Source of the DNA: Gammaproteobacteria bacterium
GTDB lineage: Bacteria > Pseudomonadota > Gammaproteobacteria > SZUA-229
Direction of reading: 5' to 3'
Assembly: GCA_029879605.1 (NCBI GenBank)
Contig: JAOUQA010000071.1
Span: forward strand, 1-8,382
DNA: 8,382 nt
Below, piece after piece: positions 1-5,880 of the stretch. The notes under the pieces were generated by a model. The model made no database searches. It was not told where the DNA came from and saw only the letters and a program-made list of their open reading frames with translations. Position numbers and translations under genes: made by a program. Position 1 is the first letter of the stretch. Every line of letters begins with the position of its first letter.

Positions 1-33
1 TTCCAGCGTCTCTTTATAGGCTTCTACACTCAT
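1..33 (-). CDS. N-terminus of an unidentified gene (partial, runs off the left edge)
   Basis: Eleven codons are visible, reading MSVEAYKETLE, starting at ATG 33-31 and continuing past the window edge. An AGGAG Shine-Dalgarno sequence lies 6 bases upstream of the ATG, the usual spacing, which is the main evidence that this is a real start. It sits 27 bp downstream of the ogt stop codon on the same strand with no terminator between, so it is probably cotranscribed with ogt. Too little protein is present to name a family. Confidence 0.6.
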   Translation of the reverse strand, partial: MSVEAYKETLE

Positions 34-60
34 ATTTAACTCCTGATTTAAATCGCCCAA

Positions 61-543
61 TTACATGGGGTCCAATAAGGGGATTTCAACCCCTTCATGC
101 CTGAGTAAGGCAGTTTTTATCGCCAGCTCTCGTCCTGCCGTCTGGCCGGCAAATCCACCAATACCAGATTTAGCAACCACCCGGTGACAGGGAATAAACA
201 GGGGTATGGGATTAGCGCGACAGGCGTTGCCCACAGCCCTGGCAGAAGAACCCAGTTCCCGGGCTATATCACCATAGGTTCTGACTCGACCCACAGGAAT
301 AGCCCGTAATACTTCCCATACACGTTGCTGAAAGACTGTTCCGGCAGGTTCCAGGGGTAAATCCAGTTGCTCACTGGCTGATTGTGCATAGGCCTGCAAT
401 TGTCGCTGAGCTAGCTGCATCAGGCCGGTAACCGGTTTAGAATCCGGATCCGTTTCCACTTCAAAATCAAGTTCCACCAGGGCAGAGTCAGAAAAATACA
501 ATTTCAACTGGGTAAAGGGTGTCGTGACATGTAATGTTTTCAT
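61..543 (-). CDS. ogt: Methylated-DNA--protein-cysteine methyltransferase (Ogt/MGMT family)
   Basis: This 160-residue suicide repair protein transfers the alkyl group from O6-alkylguanine (and O4-alkylthymine) in DNA to its own cysteine. The active-site motif PCHRV is at residues 118-122, with nucleophile C119 and its partner H120. Other family landmarks are the arginine finger R102 in ARAVGNA, N111 in NPIP, Y90 in the DNA-binding helix, and E150 in the LLRHEG motif that completes the Asn-His-Cys-Glu network. The short N-terminal domain (about 1-68) and the lack of an Ada-type zinc domain point to the Ogt type rather than Ada. Its ATG overlaps the stop codon of the upstream gene as ATGA at 540-543, and the nearby ribosome-binding signal is weak, so translation is probably coupled. 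Family assignment is secure; ogt versus another MGMT paralogue name is by length and domain content. Confidence 0.95.
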   Translation of the reverse strand: MKTLHVTTPFTQLKLYFSDSALVELDFEVETDPDSKPVTGLMQLAQRQLQAYAQSASEQLDLPLEPAGTVFQQRVWEVLRAIPVGRVRTYGDIARELGSSARAVGNACRANPIPLFIPCHRVVAKSGIGGFAGQTAGRELAIKTALLRHEGVEIPLLDPM

Positions 544-2387
544 TCCGCTGATTCACCCAGTTTATGACTCTGCTGCAAACGCAGTTGCTGTAAGCGCTGA
601 CGAATAACTGCCTTTCGCGCCTCACTGGCAGTAATACGTAATAGTTTTATAAACTGTTCACGGGCATCCCTGATTAAACCTGCCTTACCCATAGCCTCAG
701 CTGCTTTAAATATCGATGTGTGATACCAGGGATCAATCTCTTCCTCAATGGGCTGAGCTGACTTTAAAAATAACCAGGCCGCCTGCTGGTGATCATTCAA
801 CGCCTGGTAAGACTCTGCCTTCCAGAAAGCCAGTTCTCGTTCAACTTTCTTTGACAATGGATATTGCTCCAGCACCTTAAACGCTTTAAGCGCCTGGTCA
901 TGAGCCTGTACATTCTGCAAATCAAATACCACCTGCAAATACTGATCAACCTGGATTTCTTTAAGCTGTTTTCGACGACTGATCATCTGTATCAAAATAT
1001 CAGTGGCTTCCTGGTACTGACCACCTAACACCAGTATCCTTGATCGTCTTAAATTCCAGTCGAAATTATCTTTACCTTCTGGCGGCTGAGCCAGGCCAGC
1101 CATCAATGTCGCAGCTATTTTAAGATTCGCATGAGACAATGCATAATCAACCAGGGTGTATCGAATACTTTCAGGGATTATATCCAGGCTGGTAATCTGA
1201 CCAGCCTCCATGAACAGGCGATATATAATTTCCAGTCCTTTTTTTCTTTTCTCCAGTAAACCGGCAAGACGTTCAAACGATGATTTACGATGAGCATCAT
1301 CATGTCCATTCAGAGCCAGAAAGGCAAACAGGATTCTGGCCTGGCGCGGTTTTTTCTTTGCCAGTTGATTGGCCTTTACATACCAGGAGCCATCATCACC
1401 ACGCAACAGCTTAAACTGATTGGATAAGTGCAAGCCTGCCTGTAAATAACTGTCCCACAATGCATCAGCAGATACATCACTGTCTACCTGACTAAATACT
1501 GTACGCAAATACTTTTCTGCTTTTAATTCAAGTAAATTTTCCACTGCTTCAACCTGGACAAGATAATCCTGCTGGACAACAGCAGCTCTTAAAATGATAT
1601 ACCAGTAAATACTCTGTGCCCGCTGATCTTTCCTGGCCTTTTTGAGCTGTTTTCTCGCCTGCTTTTCAACCTTATCGCTACTGACTGATTTCGCCTTTAA
1701 TTTTGCCAGTAACAACTGTGCCTGTAATGCAGGTGCTTTTTTATCTTCCAGTAATTTAATAGCCCGTGAGGCATACCCACTATCAATTAAAATTTGTGAC
1801 TGTAATAACAACCATTGATCAGTTACTAAACGATCCTGACCATAATCAAGATGATAACTACGCATAGCCGATTGCGCATCTGCCGTAAGCCCAAGATCCA
1901 GGTAACTACGAATTATTAATCGCCGCCATTCTTCTATCTGGGAAACCACCACATTACCACTCCATAGCTCATCGCGTAATAATGACATGGCTTGTTCAGG
2001 TTTATTAATTTGCAAACTGGCTTCAATCTGTTTGCCAATAAACTGGTTTTTCAATTCCACGCTTAATGAACCTGGCTGCCAGAGTGTTCTTTGACCAGAT
2101 ATGCGTTCAAATATCTGCTGCCAGTCTTCCATTTTCTCCAGCAGGCTGATGCGTTTCTCTTCCCAGACTAACCATTCGTTTAAACTGGCTTCTGTAAATT
2201 CAGGCTGATTCGTTTTGATAAAATGCAATGCCAGGTCCGGGGCACCAAAATCGAGCAGTTCTTCAATTTTTGCCAGCTGGTATTTACTGTCAGCACTTAA
2301 CTCAGGCTCATTTTTTTCAGGCGATGAAGATAGCTCAGTCACCGCCAGGCAGGGAAAACTCAGTAATAAAAATAATAGATATCGCAT
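540..2387 (-). CDS. Secreted TPR-like alpha-helical repeat protein of unknown function
   Basis: I do not recognise a named family. With the start at ATG 2387 the product has 615 residues. It begins with a type I signal peptide: Arg2, a hydrophobic stretch LLFLLLSF at about 4-11, and a plausible cleavage after CLA at 13-15. The mature part is almost entirely helical, with repeated pairs of amphipathic helices and TPR-like phrases such as QINKPEQAMSLL, LGGQYQEATDIL, AHDQALKAF, LNDHQQAAWLF and KAGLIRDAREQF, so it probably forms a periplasmic TPR-type solenoid for protein contacts. A basic stretch rich in Lys and Arg lies around residues 234-256. The reading frame extends to an ATG at 2447, but that part lies within the upstream terminator hairpin. 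In-frame ATGs at 2399 and 2396 also remain possible, and none of the starts has a clear Shine-Dalgarno sequence. Its stop overlaps the ogt start by 4 bases. Confidence 0.82.
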   Translation of the reverse strand: MRYLLFLLLSFPCLAVTELSSSPEKNEPELSADSKYQLAKIEELLDFGAPDLALHFIKTNQPEFTEASLNEWLVWEEKRISLLEKMEDWQQIFERISGQRTLWQPGSLSVELKNQFIGKQIEASLQINKPEQAMSLLRDELWSGNVVVSQIEEWRRLIIRSYLDLGLTADAQSAMRSYHLDYGQDRLVTDQWLLLQSQILIDSGYASRAIKLLEDKKAPALQAQLLLAKLKAKSVSSDKVEKQARKQLKKARKDQRAQSIYWYIILRAAVVQQDYLVQVEAVENLLELKAEKYLRTVFSQVDSDVSADALWDSYLQAGLHLSNQFKLLRGDDGSWYVKANQLAKKKPRQARILFAFLALNGHDDAHRKSSFERLAGLLEKRKKGLEIIYRLFMEAGQITSLDIIPESIRYTLVDYALSHANLKIAATLMAGLAQPPEGKDNFDWNLRRSRILVLGGQYQEATDILIQMISRRKQLKEIQVDQYLQVVFDLQNVQAHDQALKAFKVLEQYPLSKKVERELAFWKAESYQALNDHQQAAWLFLKSAQPIEEEIDPWYHTSIFKAAEAMGKAGLIRDAREQFIKLLRITASEARKAVIRQRLQQLRLQQSHKLGESAE

Positions 2388-2404
2388 AACAGGCATCATA
2401 ATAA

Positions 2405-2412
2405 AGATTATG
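2405..2412 (-). promoter_or_regulatory. Possible -10 box for the TPR protein/ogt operon
   Basis: On the minus strand CATAAT (2412-2407) matches five of six bases of the -10 consensus and lies just beyond the T-tract of the rplS terminator. No good -35 is found at 16-18 bp; TTGGCA within the terminator stem is only 14 bp away. If used, transcription would start near 2400, at or next to the ATGATG at 2399-2394. The alternative is that this operon is fed by read-through of the terminator. Confidence 0.25.
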
Positions 2413-2417
2413 AAAAC

Positions 2418-2444
2418 AAAAAAGGGTGCCAATGGCACCCTTTT
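2418..2444 (-). terminator. Intrinsic terminator of the rpsP-rimM-trmD-rplS operon
   Basis: Read on the minus strand, a perfect 7-bp GC-rich stem GGGTGCC/GGCACCC with an ATT loop is followed by TTTTTTGTTTT; an A-tract before the stem extends the pairing to 11 bp. It begins 27 bp after the rplS stop codon and marks the end of the operon. The A/T symmetry could give some termination on the plus strand too, but no plus-strand gene ends here. Confidence 0.93.
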
Positions 2445-2470
2445 CACAATTAAGCATTATTAAAGATAGA

Positions 2471-2815
2471 TTATAACTTCTCTTTAATACGCGCTGACTT
2501 ACCAGTACGACCACGCAGGTAGTAAAGCTTGGCACGACGCACTTTACCGCGACGCTTAACTTCGATATTACCAATCAGTGGGCTGTAAGTCTGGAAAACA
2601 CGCTCAACACCTTCACCATTTGAAATCTTGCGAACAGTGAAAGCTGAATTCAAACCACGGTTACGTTTGGCAATTACAACACCTTCAAAGGCCTGTAAAC
2701 GCTCACGGTCACCCTCTTTTACACGTACCTGAACAACCACTGTATCGCCTGACTGAAATGCCGGGATCTCTTTGTTCATCTGTTCCGCTTCAAGCTCTGC
2801 GATGATGTTACTCAT
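2471..2815 (-). CDS. rplS: 50S ribosomal protein L19
   Basis: L19 is a large-subunit protein at the 30S-50S interface. The 114-residue product matches the E. coli protein (115 residues) closely along its whole length: MSNII start, LQAFEGVVIA at 40-49, RNRGLNSAFTVRKISNGEGV at 51-70, VKRRGKVRRAKLYYLRGRTG at 86-105. The frame can be extended six codons upstream to 2833, but ATG 2815 is chosen because GGAG lies just ahead of it and the MSNII N-terminus is the conserved one. The gene is last in the operon, 17 bp after trmD, and is followed directly by the terminator at 2418-2444. Confidence 0.98.
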   Translation of the reverse strand: MSNIIAELEAEQMNKEIPAFQSGDTVVVQVRVKEGDRERLQAFEGVVIAKRNRGLNSAFTVRKISNGEGVERVFQTYSPLIGNIEVKRRGKVRRAKLYYLRGRTGKSARIKEKL

Positions 2816-2832
2816 TGTCTTACTCCAAAACA

Positions 2833-3588
2833 TTAATTCTTGTCTTGCTGTTGCTGGTATTCTAACTGAAATTCCTGCAACAACTGACGCTGCTTTTCGT
2901 TCAACGTCTTATCATTCAAACATTCAGGACGCCTTAACCAGGTTCGACCCAAACTCTGTTTCATTCGCCATTGTTCTATGGCTTTATGATTACCACCGAG
3001 TAGCACCTCGGGAACACGCTGACCTTCAATCTCTTCCGGTCTTGTGTAATGTGGGCAATCCAGCAACCCATCCATGAATGAATCCTGTGCTGCCGAGTCT
3101 TCATCCCCCAGCACCCCGGGTATCATCCTGGCAACCGCATCGATCATAACCAGTGCGGGCAGTTCTCCGCCACTTAATACATAGTCTCCGATCGACCATT
3201 CTTCATCGACTTCCATCTCGATGATACGTTCATCTATACCTTCGTAACGACCGGCGATGAGTATCAACCCCGGTTGTTGTGCCAGTTCCTGAACAACCTG
3301 TTGTGTTAATGGCTGCCCCTGGGGACTCAAATAAATCACCCTGGCATTTTCACCGGCTGATTTGCGCGCCTCATGTATGGCATCACGCAAGGGCTCAACT
3401 TTCATCAGCATGCCCGGTCCACCGCCATAGGGCCTGTCGTCCACTGTGCGATGTTTATCGTGTGTGTAATCCCTCGGGTTCCAGCACTCCAGCTGTAATA
3501 AACCATTTTTAATGGCTCGACCCAGTACACCCACACTGGCAACACTCGTTATAAGATCAGGAAACAGTGTTACCACGTTAAATTTCAT
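2833..3588 (-). CDS. trmD: tRNA (guanine-37-N1)-methyltransferase
   Basis: TrmD methylates N1 of G37 next to the anticodon using S-adenosylmethionine, which prevents +1 frameshifting. The 251-residue product has the normal length (E. coli 255). Recognisable parts are the N-terminal SPOUT domain with HRTVDDRPYGGGPGM at 46-60, YLSPQG at 86-91, the knot and SAM-binding region with GRYEGIDER at 113-121 and SIGDYVLSGGELPA at 132-145, then the flexible linker and C-terminal tRNA-binding domain with LLDCPHYTRP at 175-184 and KQSLGRTWLRRPE at 210-222. The residues matching the E. coli catalytic pair are present, R154 and D169. A GGAAAG ribosome-binding site lies 4 bases before ATG 3588. It is 11 bp downstream of rimM in the conserved operon order. 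Confidence 0.98.
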   Translation of the reverse strand: MKFNVVTLFPDLITSVASVGVLGRAIKNGLLQLECWNPRDYTHDKHRTVDDRPYGGGPGMLMKVEPLRDAIHEARKSAGENARVIYLSPQGQPLTQQVVQELAQQPGLILIAGRYEGIDERIIEMEVDEEWSIGDYVLSGGELPALVMIDAVARMIPGVLGDEDSAAQDSFMDGLLDCPHYTRPEEIEGQRVPEVLLGGNHKAIEQWRMKQSLGRTWLRRPECLNDKTLNEKQRQLLQEFQLEYQQQQDKN

Positions 3589-3599
3589 AAGCTTTCCGG

Positions 3600-4115
3600 T
3601 TAAAAGTCCGGATCCCAGTCAACGGTAATAACACCGGCTTCCAGGTCTACATTCATGACTGCATGTCCCTGGGTAAAAGGTATCAGTCGCTGCTGATCTG
3701 ACTTCACCACCATGACATCATTGGCCCCGGTTTCCATCATGTGACTGATAACACCTAAATCAACACCATCAGTATTCACCACCCGGAGACCTTCCAGGTC
3801 ACGCCAGTAATACTCACCTTCCCCAGGCTCGGATAACTGATTTTTGTGAATCGCAATTTTAGCCCCGGTTAACAACTGGGCCTGATCACGATCATCAATA
3901 TCCTTGAATTTGGCAATGACCGTTTTACCCTGACGTTTTCCAGCTACAAGCTCGACTTCACGCCAGTCCCCCTTCTGTTTAATGAACCAGGGAGAGTAGT
4001 CCACAATTCCTTCGCGCGGGTCGGTATAGGAATGCACCTTGACCCAGCCTTTAACTCCAAATACCCCGGAAATTTTTCCGAGTTCCAGTAGCTGGTTCTC
4101 TTTATCGGCTGTCAT
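3600..4115 (-). CDS. rimM: Ribosome maturation factor RimM
   Basis: RimM binds S19 and assists maturation of the 30S head domain and processing of 16S rRNA. The 171-residue product has two domains: an N-terminal six-stranded barrel at about 9-92, opening with LGKISGVFGVKGWVKVHSYT, and a C-terminal PRC barrel at about 100-168. The paired tyrosines of the EYYWRDLEGLRV segment (Y102-Y103) correspond to the E. coli YY pair needed for function. METGANDVMVV (127-137), RLIPF and the VDWDPDF C-terminus are also typical. An AGG-type ribosome-binding signal precedes ATG 4115. It lies 27 bp after rpsP and 11 bp before trmD. Confidence 0.97.
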   Translation of the reverse strand: MTADKENQLLELGKISGVFGVKGWVKVHSYTDPREGIVDYSPWFIKQKGDWREVELVAGKRQGKTVIAKFKDIDDRDQAQLLTGAKIAIHKNQLSEPGEGEYYWRDLEGLRVVNTDGVDLGVISHMMETGANDVMVVKSDQQRLIPFTQGHAVMNVDLEAGVITVDWDPDF

Positions 4116-4142
4116 AGCCTGAAACCCGCTAGCAGACTAGAC

Positions 4143-4394
4143 TCAGGCGTTAGCCTTACGAGCCTCTTTGATCAGTGATGTAACACGATCAGATGTACCA
4201 GCACCTTTTGAAACCCAGTGATCAACACGATCCAGGCTCAGCTCAAGACGCTTTTCAGCACCGCGAGCAACAGGGTTAAAAAAGCCAATACGCTCGATAT
4301 AGCGACCGTCACGACGACTGCGTGAATCAGTAACGATTACATGATAAAAAGGCTTTTTCTTGGCGCCGCCACGTGATAAACGAATAGTTACCAT
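4143..4394 (-). CDS. rpsP: 30S ribosomal protein S16
   Basis: S16 is an early-binding small-subunit protein needed for 30S assembly. The 83-residue product matches E. coli S16 (82 residues) from end to end: MVTIRLSRGGAKKKPFYHVI at 1-20, DSRSRRDGRYIERIGFFNP at 23-41, LDRVDHWVSKGAGTSDRV at 54-71 and LIKEARKA near the end. It is the first gene of the rpsP-rimM-trmD-rplS operon. A moderate GAGA-type ribosome-binding signal precedes the ATG. The leader contains a hairpin (4421-4440) and is preceded by a promoter at 4452-4480. Confidence 0.98.
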   Translation of the reverse strand: MVTIRLSRGGAKKKPFYHVIVTDSRSRRDGRYIERIGFFNPVARGAEKRLELSLDRVDHWVSKGAGTSDRVTSLIKEARKANA

Positions 4395-4420
4395 TAGTTT
4401 CTATCTCAAATTCTGTTGAT

Positions 4421-4440
4421 TGAAGGCACACCTGCCCTCA
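4421..4440 (-). promoter_or_regulatory. Hairpin in the 5' leader of the rpsP operon mRNA
   Basis: On the minus strand TGAGGGCA, loop GGTG, TGCCTTCA form an 8-bp stem with one G-T pair and a 4-base loop. It lies within the predicted leader of about 50 nt, between the promoter and the rpsP start codon, and about 15 bases before the weak ribosome-binding signal. No T-tract follows, so it is not a terminator. It could stabilise the mRNA or serve as a protein-binding control site; the sequence alone does not decide. Confidence 0.5.
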
Positions 4441-4451
4441 GGAAACGCGGA

Positions 4452-4480
4452 ATTTTAGCGATTTAGTGGGTGGGAAGCAA
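4452..4480 (-). promoter_or_regulatory. rpsP: Sigma-70-type promoter of the rpsP operon
   Basis: On the minus strand TTGCTT (4480-4475) and TAAAAT (4457-4452) are separated by exactly 17 bp. The -10 matches five of six consensus bases; the -35 has the conserved TTG. The predicted start near 4445 gives a leader of about 50 nt before the rpsP ATG at 4394. It lies downstream of the lipoprotein terminator, so the ribosomal operon can be expressed independently of ffh. Confidence 0.7.
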
Positions 4481-4584
4481 GCAAAAGACTGCCAAATACT
4501 GGATTTTTTATCCTCTGGAACCCATATCCAGCTTATATTGCCATGGCATAAACCCGATGACATCTCCAGAATGGCCTAATCAGG

Positions 4585-4645
4585 CTCTCAATGACAGGCA
4601 TTAACCCGTCATTGAGAGGAAGTTCAGCGAACGAAGCTATCCCAG
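4585..4645. repeat. Inverted repeat with a tail resembling a common dispersed intergenic repeat
   Basis: A perfect 11-bp inverted repeat, CTCTCAATGAC (4585-4595) and GTCATTGAGAG (4608-4618), encloses a 12-base loop. The right arm continues into GAAGTTCAGCGAACGAAGC and then TATCCCA, with a small GTTC/GAAC stem inside (4622-4632). This resembles the GTCATTGCGAGGAGCGAAGCGACGAAGCAATC type of short repeat scattered between genes in many proteobacterial genomes. Only one copy is in this window, so its repeat status is an inference. Confidence 0.5.
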
Positions 4646-4665
4646 CATCATATCCATGCTAAAGA

Positions 4666-4688
4666 AAAGCCCTCAATTTGAGGGCTTT
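4666..4688 (-). terminator. Intrinsic terminator of the repeat lipoprotein gene
   Basis: A 10-bp perfect stem, AAAGCCCTCA with TGAGGGCTTT and a 3-base loop, is followed on the minus strand by TTTTCTTT (running into the stem's T residues). It lies 47 bp after the lipoprotein stop codon. The plus strand has a weaker T-run, so bidirectional action is possible, but no plus-strand gene is present. Confidence 0.88.
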
Positions 4689-4735
4689 AACTTTGCATCA
4701 AAACAGTTGTTTTTGCTTACCAACCTGCTTTAAAC

Positions 4736-5785
4736 CTAATTGCATGGCAATACTCTATATTCAGTTTCAGTGGTCTTGATATCGTCTCCAGTAAGCCAGA
4801 TAGCGTCTGAACCAGAATCTGTATATTTAATCACCCTTGTCTTGTAGCCATTCGCATTATTGGTATAAGCCTCATAATTAGTGATATCATCATCACCCGT
4901 AAACCAGTTAGCGTCCGTTCCAGCACCTGTATAATAGACTCGCTGGGTTAGATGTCCATTTGCATCATTGGTATAGGAATAATACTTATTTTCAACATCA
5001 TCACCCGTACCCCAGGTTAAATCTGCACCGGAATCATTATAAATAATATACTGAGTCCGATTGCCATTCGCATCATAATCAACCGTACTAAAATCACCGA
5101 CAACATCATCACCCGTAAACCAGTTAGTATCCGTTCCAGCAGCTAAATAAGAGATTGTCTGAGTTAATTCATCATTAGCATCGTAAGTATATGTCCGATA
5201 ACTACTAACCTGGTCATCACCCGTAAACCAGGTAGCATCCGCACCTTCAGCTGAAAAAATAATTAGCTGAGCCTTATTACCATTTGCATCATAGGTATAC
5301 GCAAAATAACTACCAACCTGGTCATCACCCGTAAACCAGTTAGTGTCAATTCCAGCACCTGCATAAGTACTGTACTGAACCTGGTTGCCATTCGCGTCAT
5401 ATTCAGATGCATTATAACTACTGATAACATCATCATCTGTAAACCAGGTAGCATCCGCCCCGGCAGCTGAATAAGAAACAGTTCTAATCGCATTTCCATA
5501 TGTATCATAGGTAAATGCATAATAACTGCTTACAACATCATCATCCGTAAACCAGGTTAAATCCAGACCGGGGTCATTATATGTTACTCCCTGAGTACTA
5601 TTTCCCTGGGCATTAAAATCTATACTCTGATAAGACACAACCTCACCAGCCAGGTTATATGTAGTAGTCAAAGACGTCTTACTACAAAGCTCAACACCAC
5701 CACCGCTACTGCTACCGCATGCCTGTAGCATAAATATCATCGCGATAAACAGGATGGTTTTAAATCCATTGACGAAATAAATCAT
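4736..5785 (-). CDS. Lipoprotein with eight 36-residue YD-like/WFTGDD repeats, function unknown
   Basis: The 349-residue product begins with a lipoprotein signal peptide: Lys9, a hydrophobic stretch TILFIAMIFM, and a lipobox LQAC with C23 as the lipidated cysteine. The next residues are GSSSGGG, and with no Asp at +2 the outer membrane is the likely site. Residues 53-340 are eight units of exactly 36 residues. Each has a YDANGN-like half, similar to RHS/YD repeats, and an acidic half GxDxxWFTGDD; the tryptophans fall at 78, 114, 150, 186, 222, 258, 294 and 330. The only other cysteines, C34 and C348, flank the array. A GTG at 5791 is in frame but lies inside the AAGGAG Shine-Dalgarno region, so ATG 5785 is chosen. 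The gene stands alone between ffh and rpsP with its own terminator. No enzymatic motif is visible; a surface or periplasmic beta-rich repeat is an inference. Confidence 0.9.
   Translation of the reverse strand: MIYFVNGFKTILFIAMIFMLQACGSSSGGGVELCSKTSLTTTYNLAGEVVSYQSIDFNAQGNSTQGVTYNDPGLDLTWFTDDDVVSSYYAFTYDTYGNAIRTVSYSAAGADATWFTDDDVISSYNASEYDANGNQVQYSTYAGAGIDTNWFTGDDQVGSYFAYTYDANGNKAQLIIFSAEGADATWFTGDDQVSSYRTYTYDANDELTQTISYLAAGTDTNWFTGDDVVGDFSTVDYDANGNRTQYIIYNDSGADLTWGTGDDVENKYYSYTNDANGHLTQRVYYTGAGTDANWFTGDDDITNYEAYTNNANGYKTRVIKYTDSGSDAIWLTGDDIKTTETEYRVLPCN
4766..5629 (-). repeat. Eight tandem 108-bp repeats inside the lipoprotein gene
   Basis: The array is 864 bp, exactly 8 x 108, with no insertion or deletion between units. 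It encodes residues 53-340 of the lipoprotein. An 18-bp core, plus-strand TCATCACCCGTAAACCAG, is identical in units 3, 4, 5 and 7 (near 5324, 5216, 5108 and 4892); the other units differ from it by a few bases. The last unit at the C-terminal end (about 4766-4873) is the most divergent. Repeats of this length and similarity can change copy number by recombination. Confidence 0.92.
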
Positions 5786-5802
5786 AATCACTCCTTAAAA
5801 AT

Positions 5803-5825
5803 AACGGTTTTTATCAATAACCATT
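5803..5825 (-). terminator. Possible weak terminator or attenuator between ffh and the lipoprotein gene
   Basis: On the minus strand AATGGTT and AACCGTT form a 7-bp stem with one T-G pair and a 9-base loop, followed after one base by TTTTT (5801-5797) and immediately by the AAGGAG Shine-Dalgarno sequence of the lipoprotein gene. It is A/T-rich and weaker than the other two terminators in the window. It could end ffh transcripts or attenuate entry into the lipoprotein gene. Confidence 0.35.
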
Positions 5826-5833
5826 CAATTGTA

Positions 5834-5864
5834 GTGGTTTGACTTCAAAAATCCATAAAACCAC
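5834..5864. repeat. Inverted repeat GTGGTTT/AAACCAC upstream of the lipoprotein gene
   Basis: Two 7-bp arms, GTGGTTT at 5834-5840 and AAACCAC at 5858-5864, are separated by 17 bp. They lie between the end of ffh and the lipoprotein start. No T-tract follows on either strand, so it is not a good terminator. It could be an operator, but the arms are short and it may be chance. Confidence 0.3.
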
Positions 5865-5880
5865 AACTAATATGGAACCG

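Larger units (their letters stand above)
4395..4735. other. 341-bp gene-free interval between rpsP and the repeat lipoprotein gene
   Basis: From right to left it holds the lipoprotein terminator (4666-4688), an inverted repeat with a repeat-like tail (4585-4645), a stretch at about 4485-4580 in which I see nothing beyond a short TGCCATGGCA palindrome, the rpsP promoter (4452-4480) and the rpsP leader hairpin (4421-4440). No open reading frame with a plausible ribosome-binding site is present on either strand. Confidence 0.85.

Noticed and set aside
2388..2447. N-terminal extension of the TPR-like protein to ATG 2447
   Set aside because: These codons run through the rplS terminator stem and T-tract, and a proper signal peptide begins at ATG 2387.
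2335..2574. 79-codon open frame on the minus strand spanning the rplS end and terminator
   Set aside because: It overlaps the rplS coding end and the terminator in another frame and has no ribosome-binding site.
2816..2833. Six-codon N-terminal extension of L19
   Set aside because: The extension contains the ribosome-binding site GGAG, and the conserved L19 N-terminus MSNII starts at 2815.
2772..3077. 101-codon open frame on the plus strand
   Set aside because: It is antisense to trmD and rplS, both of which are certain.
4129..4140. CTAG-CAGA-CTAG inverted repeat between rpsP and rimM
   Set aside because: A 4-bp stem is too weak to claim as a processing or regulatory site.
4766..5629. Periodic repeats considered as a CRISPR array or minisatellite
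   Set aside because: The 108-bp period is coding throughout, in frame, without unique spacers between short identical repeats.
5786..5791. GTG start two codons before the lipoprotein ATG
   Set aside because: The GTG is part of the AAGGAGTG ribosome-binding region; ATG 5785 has correct spacing.
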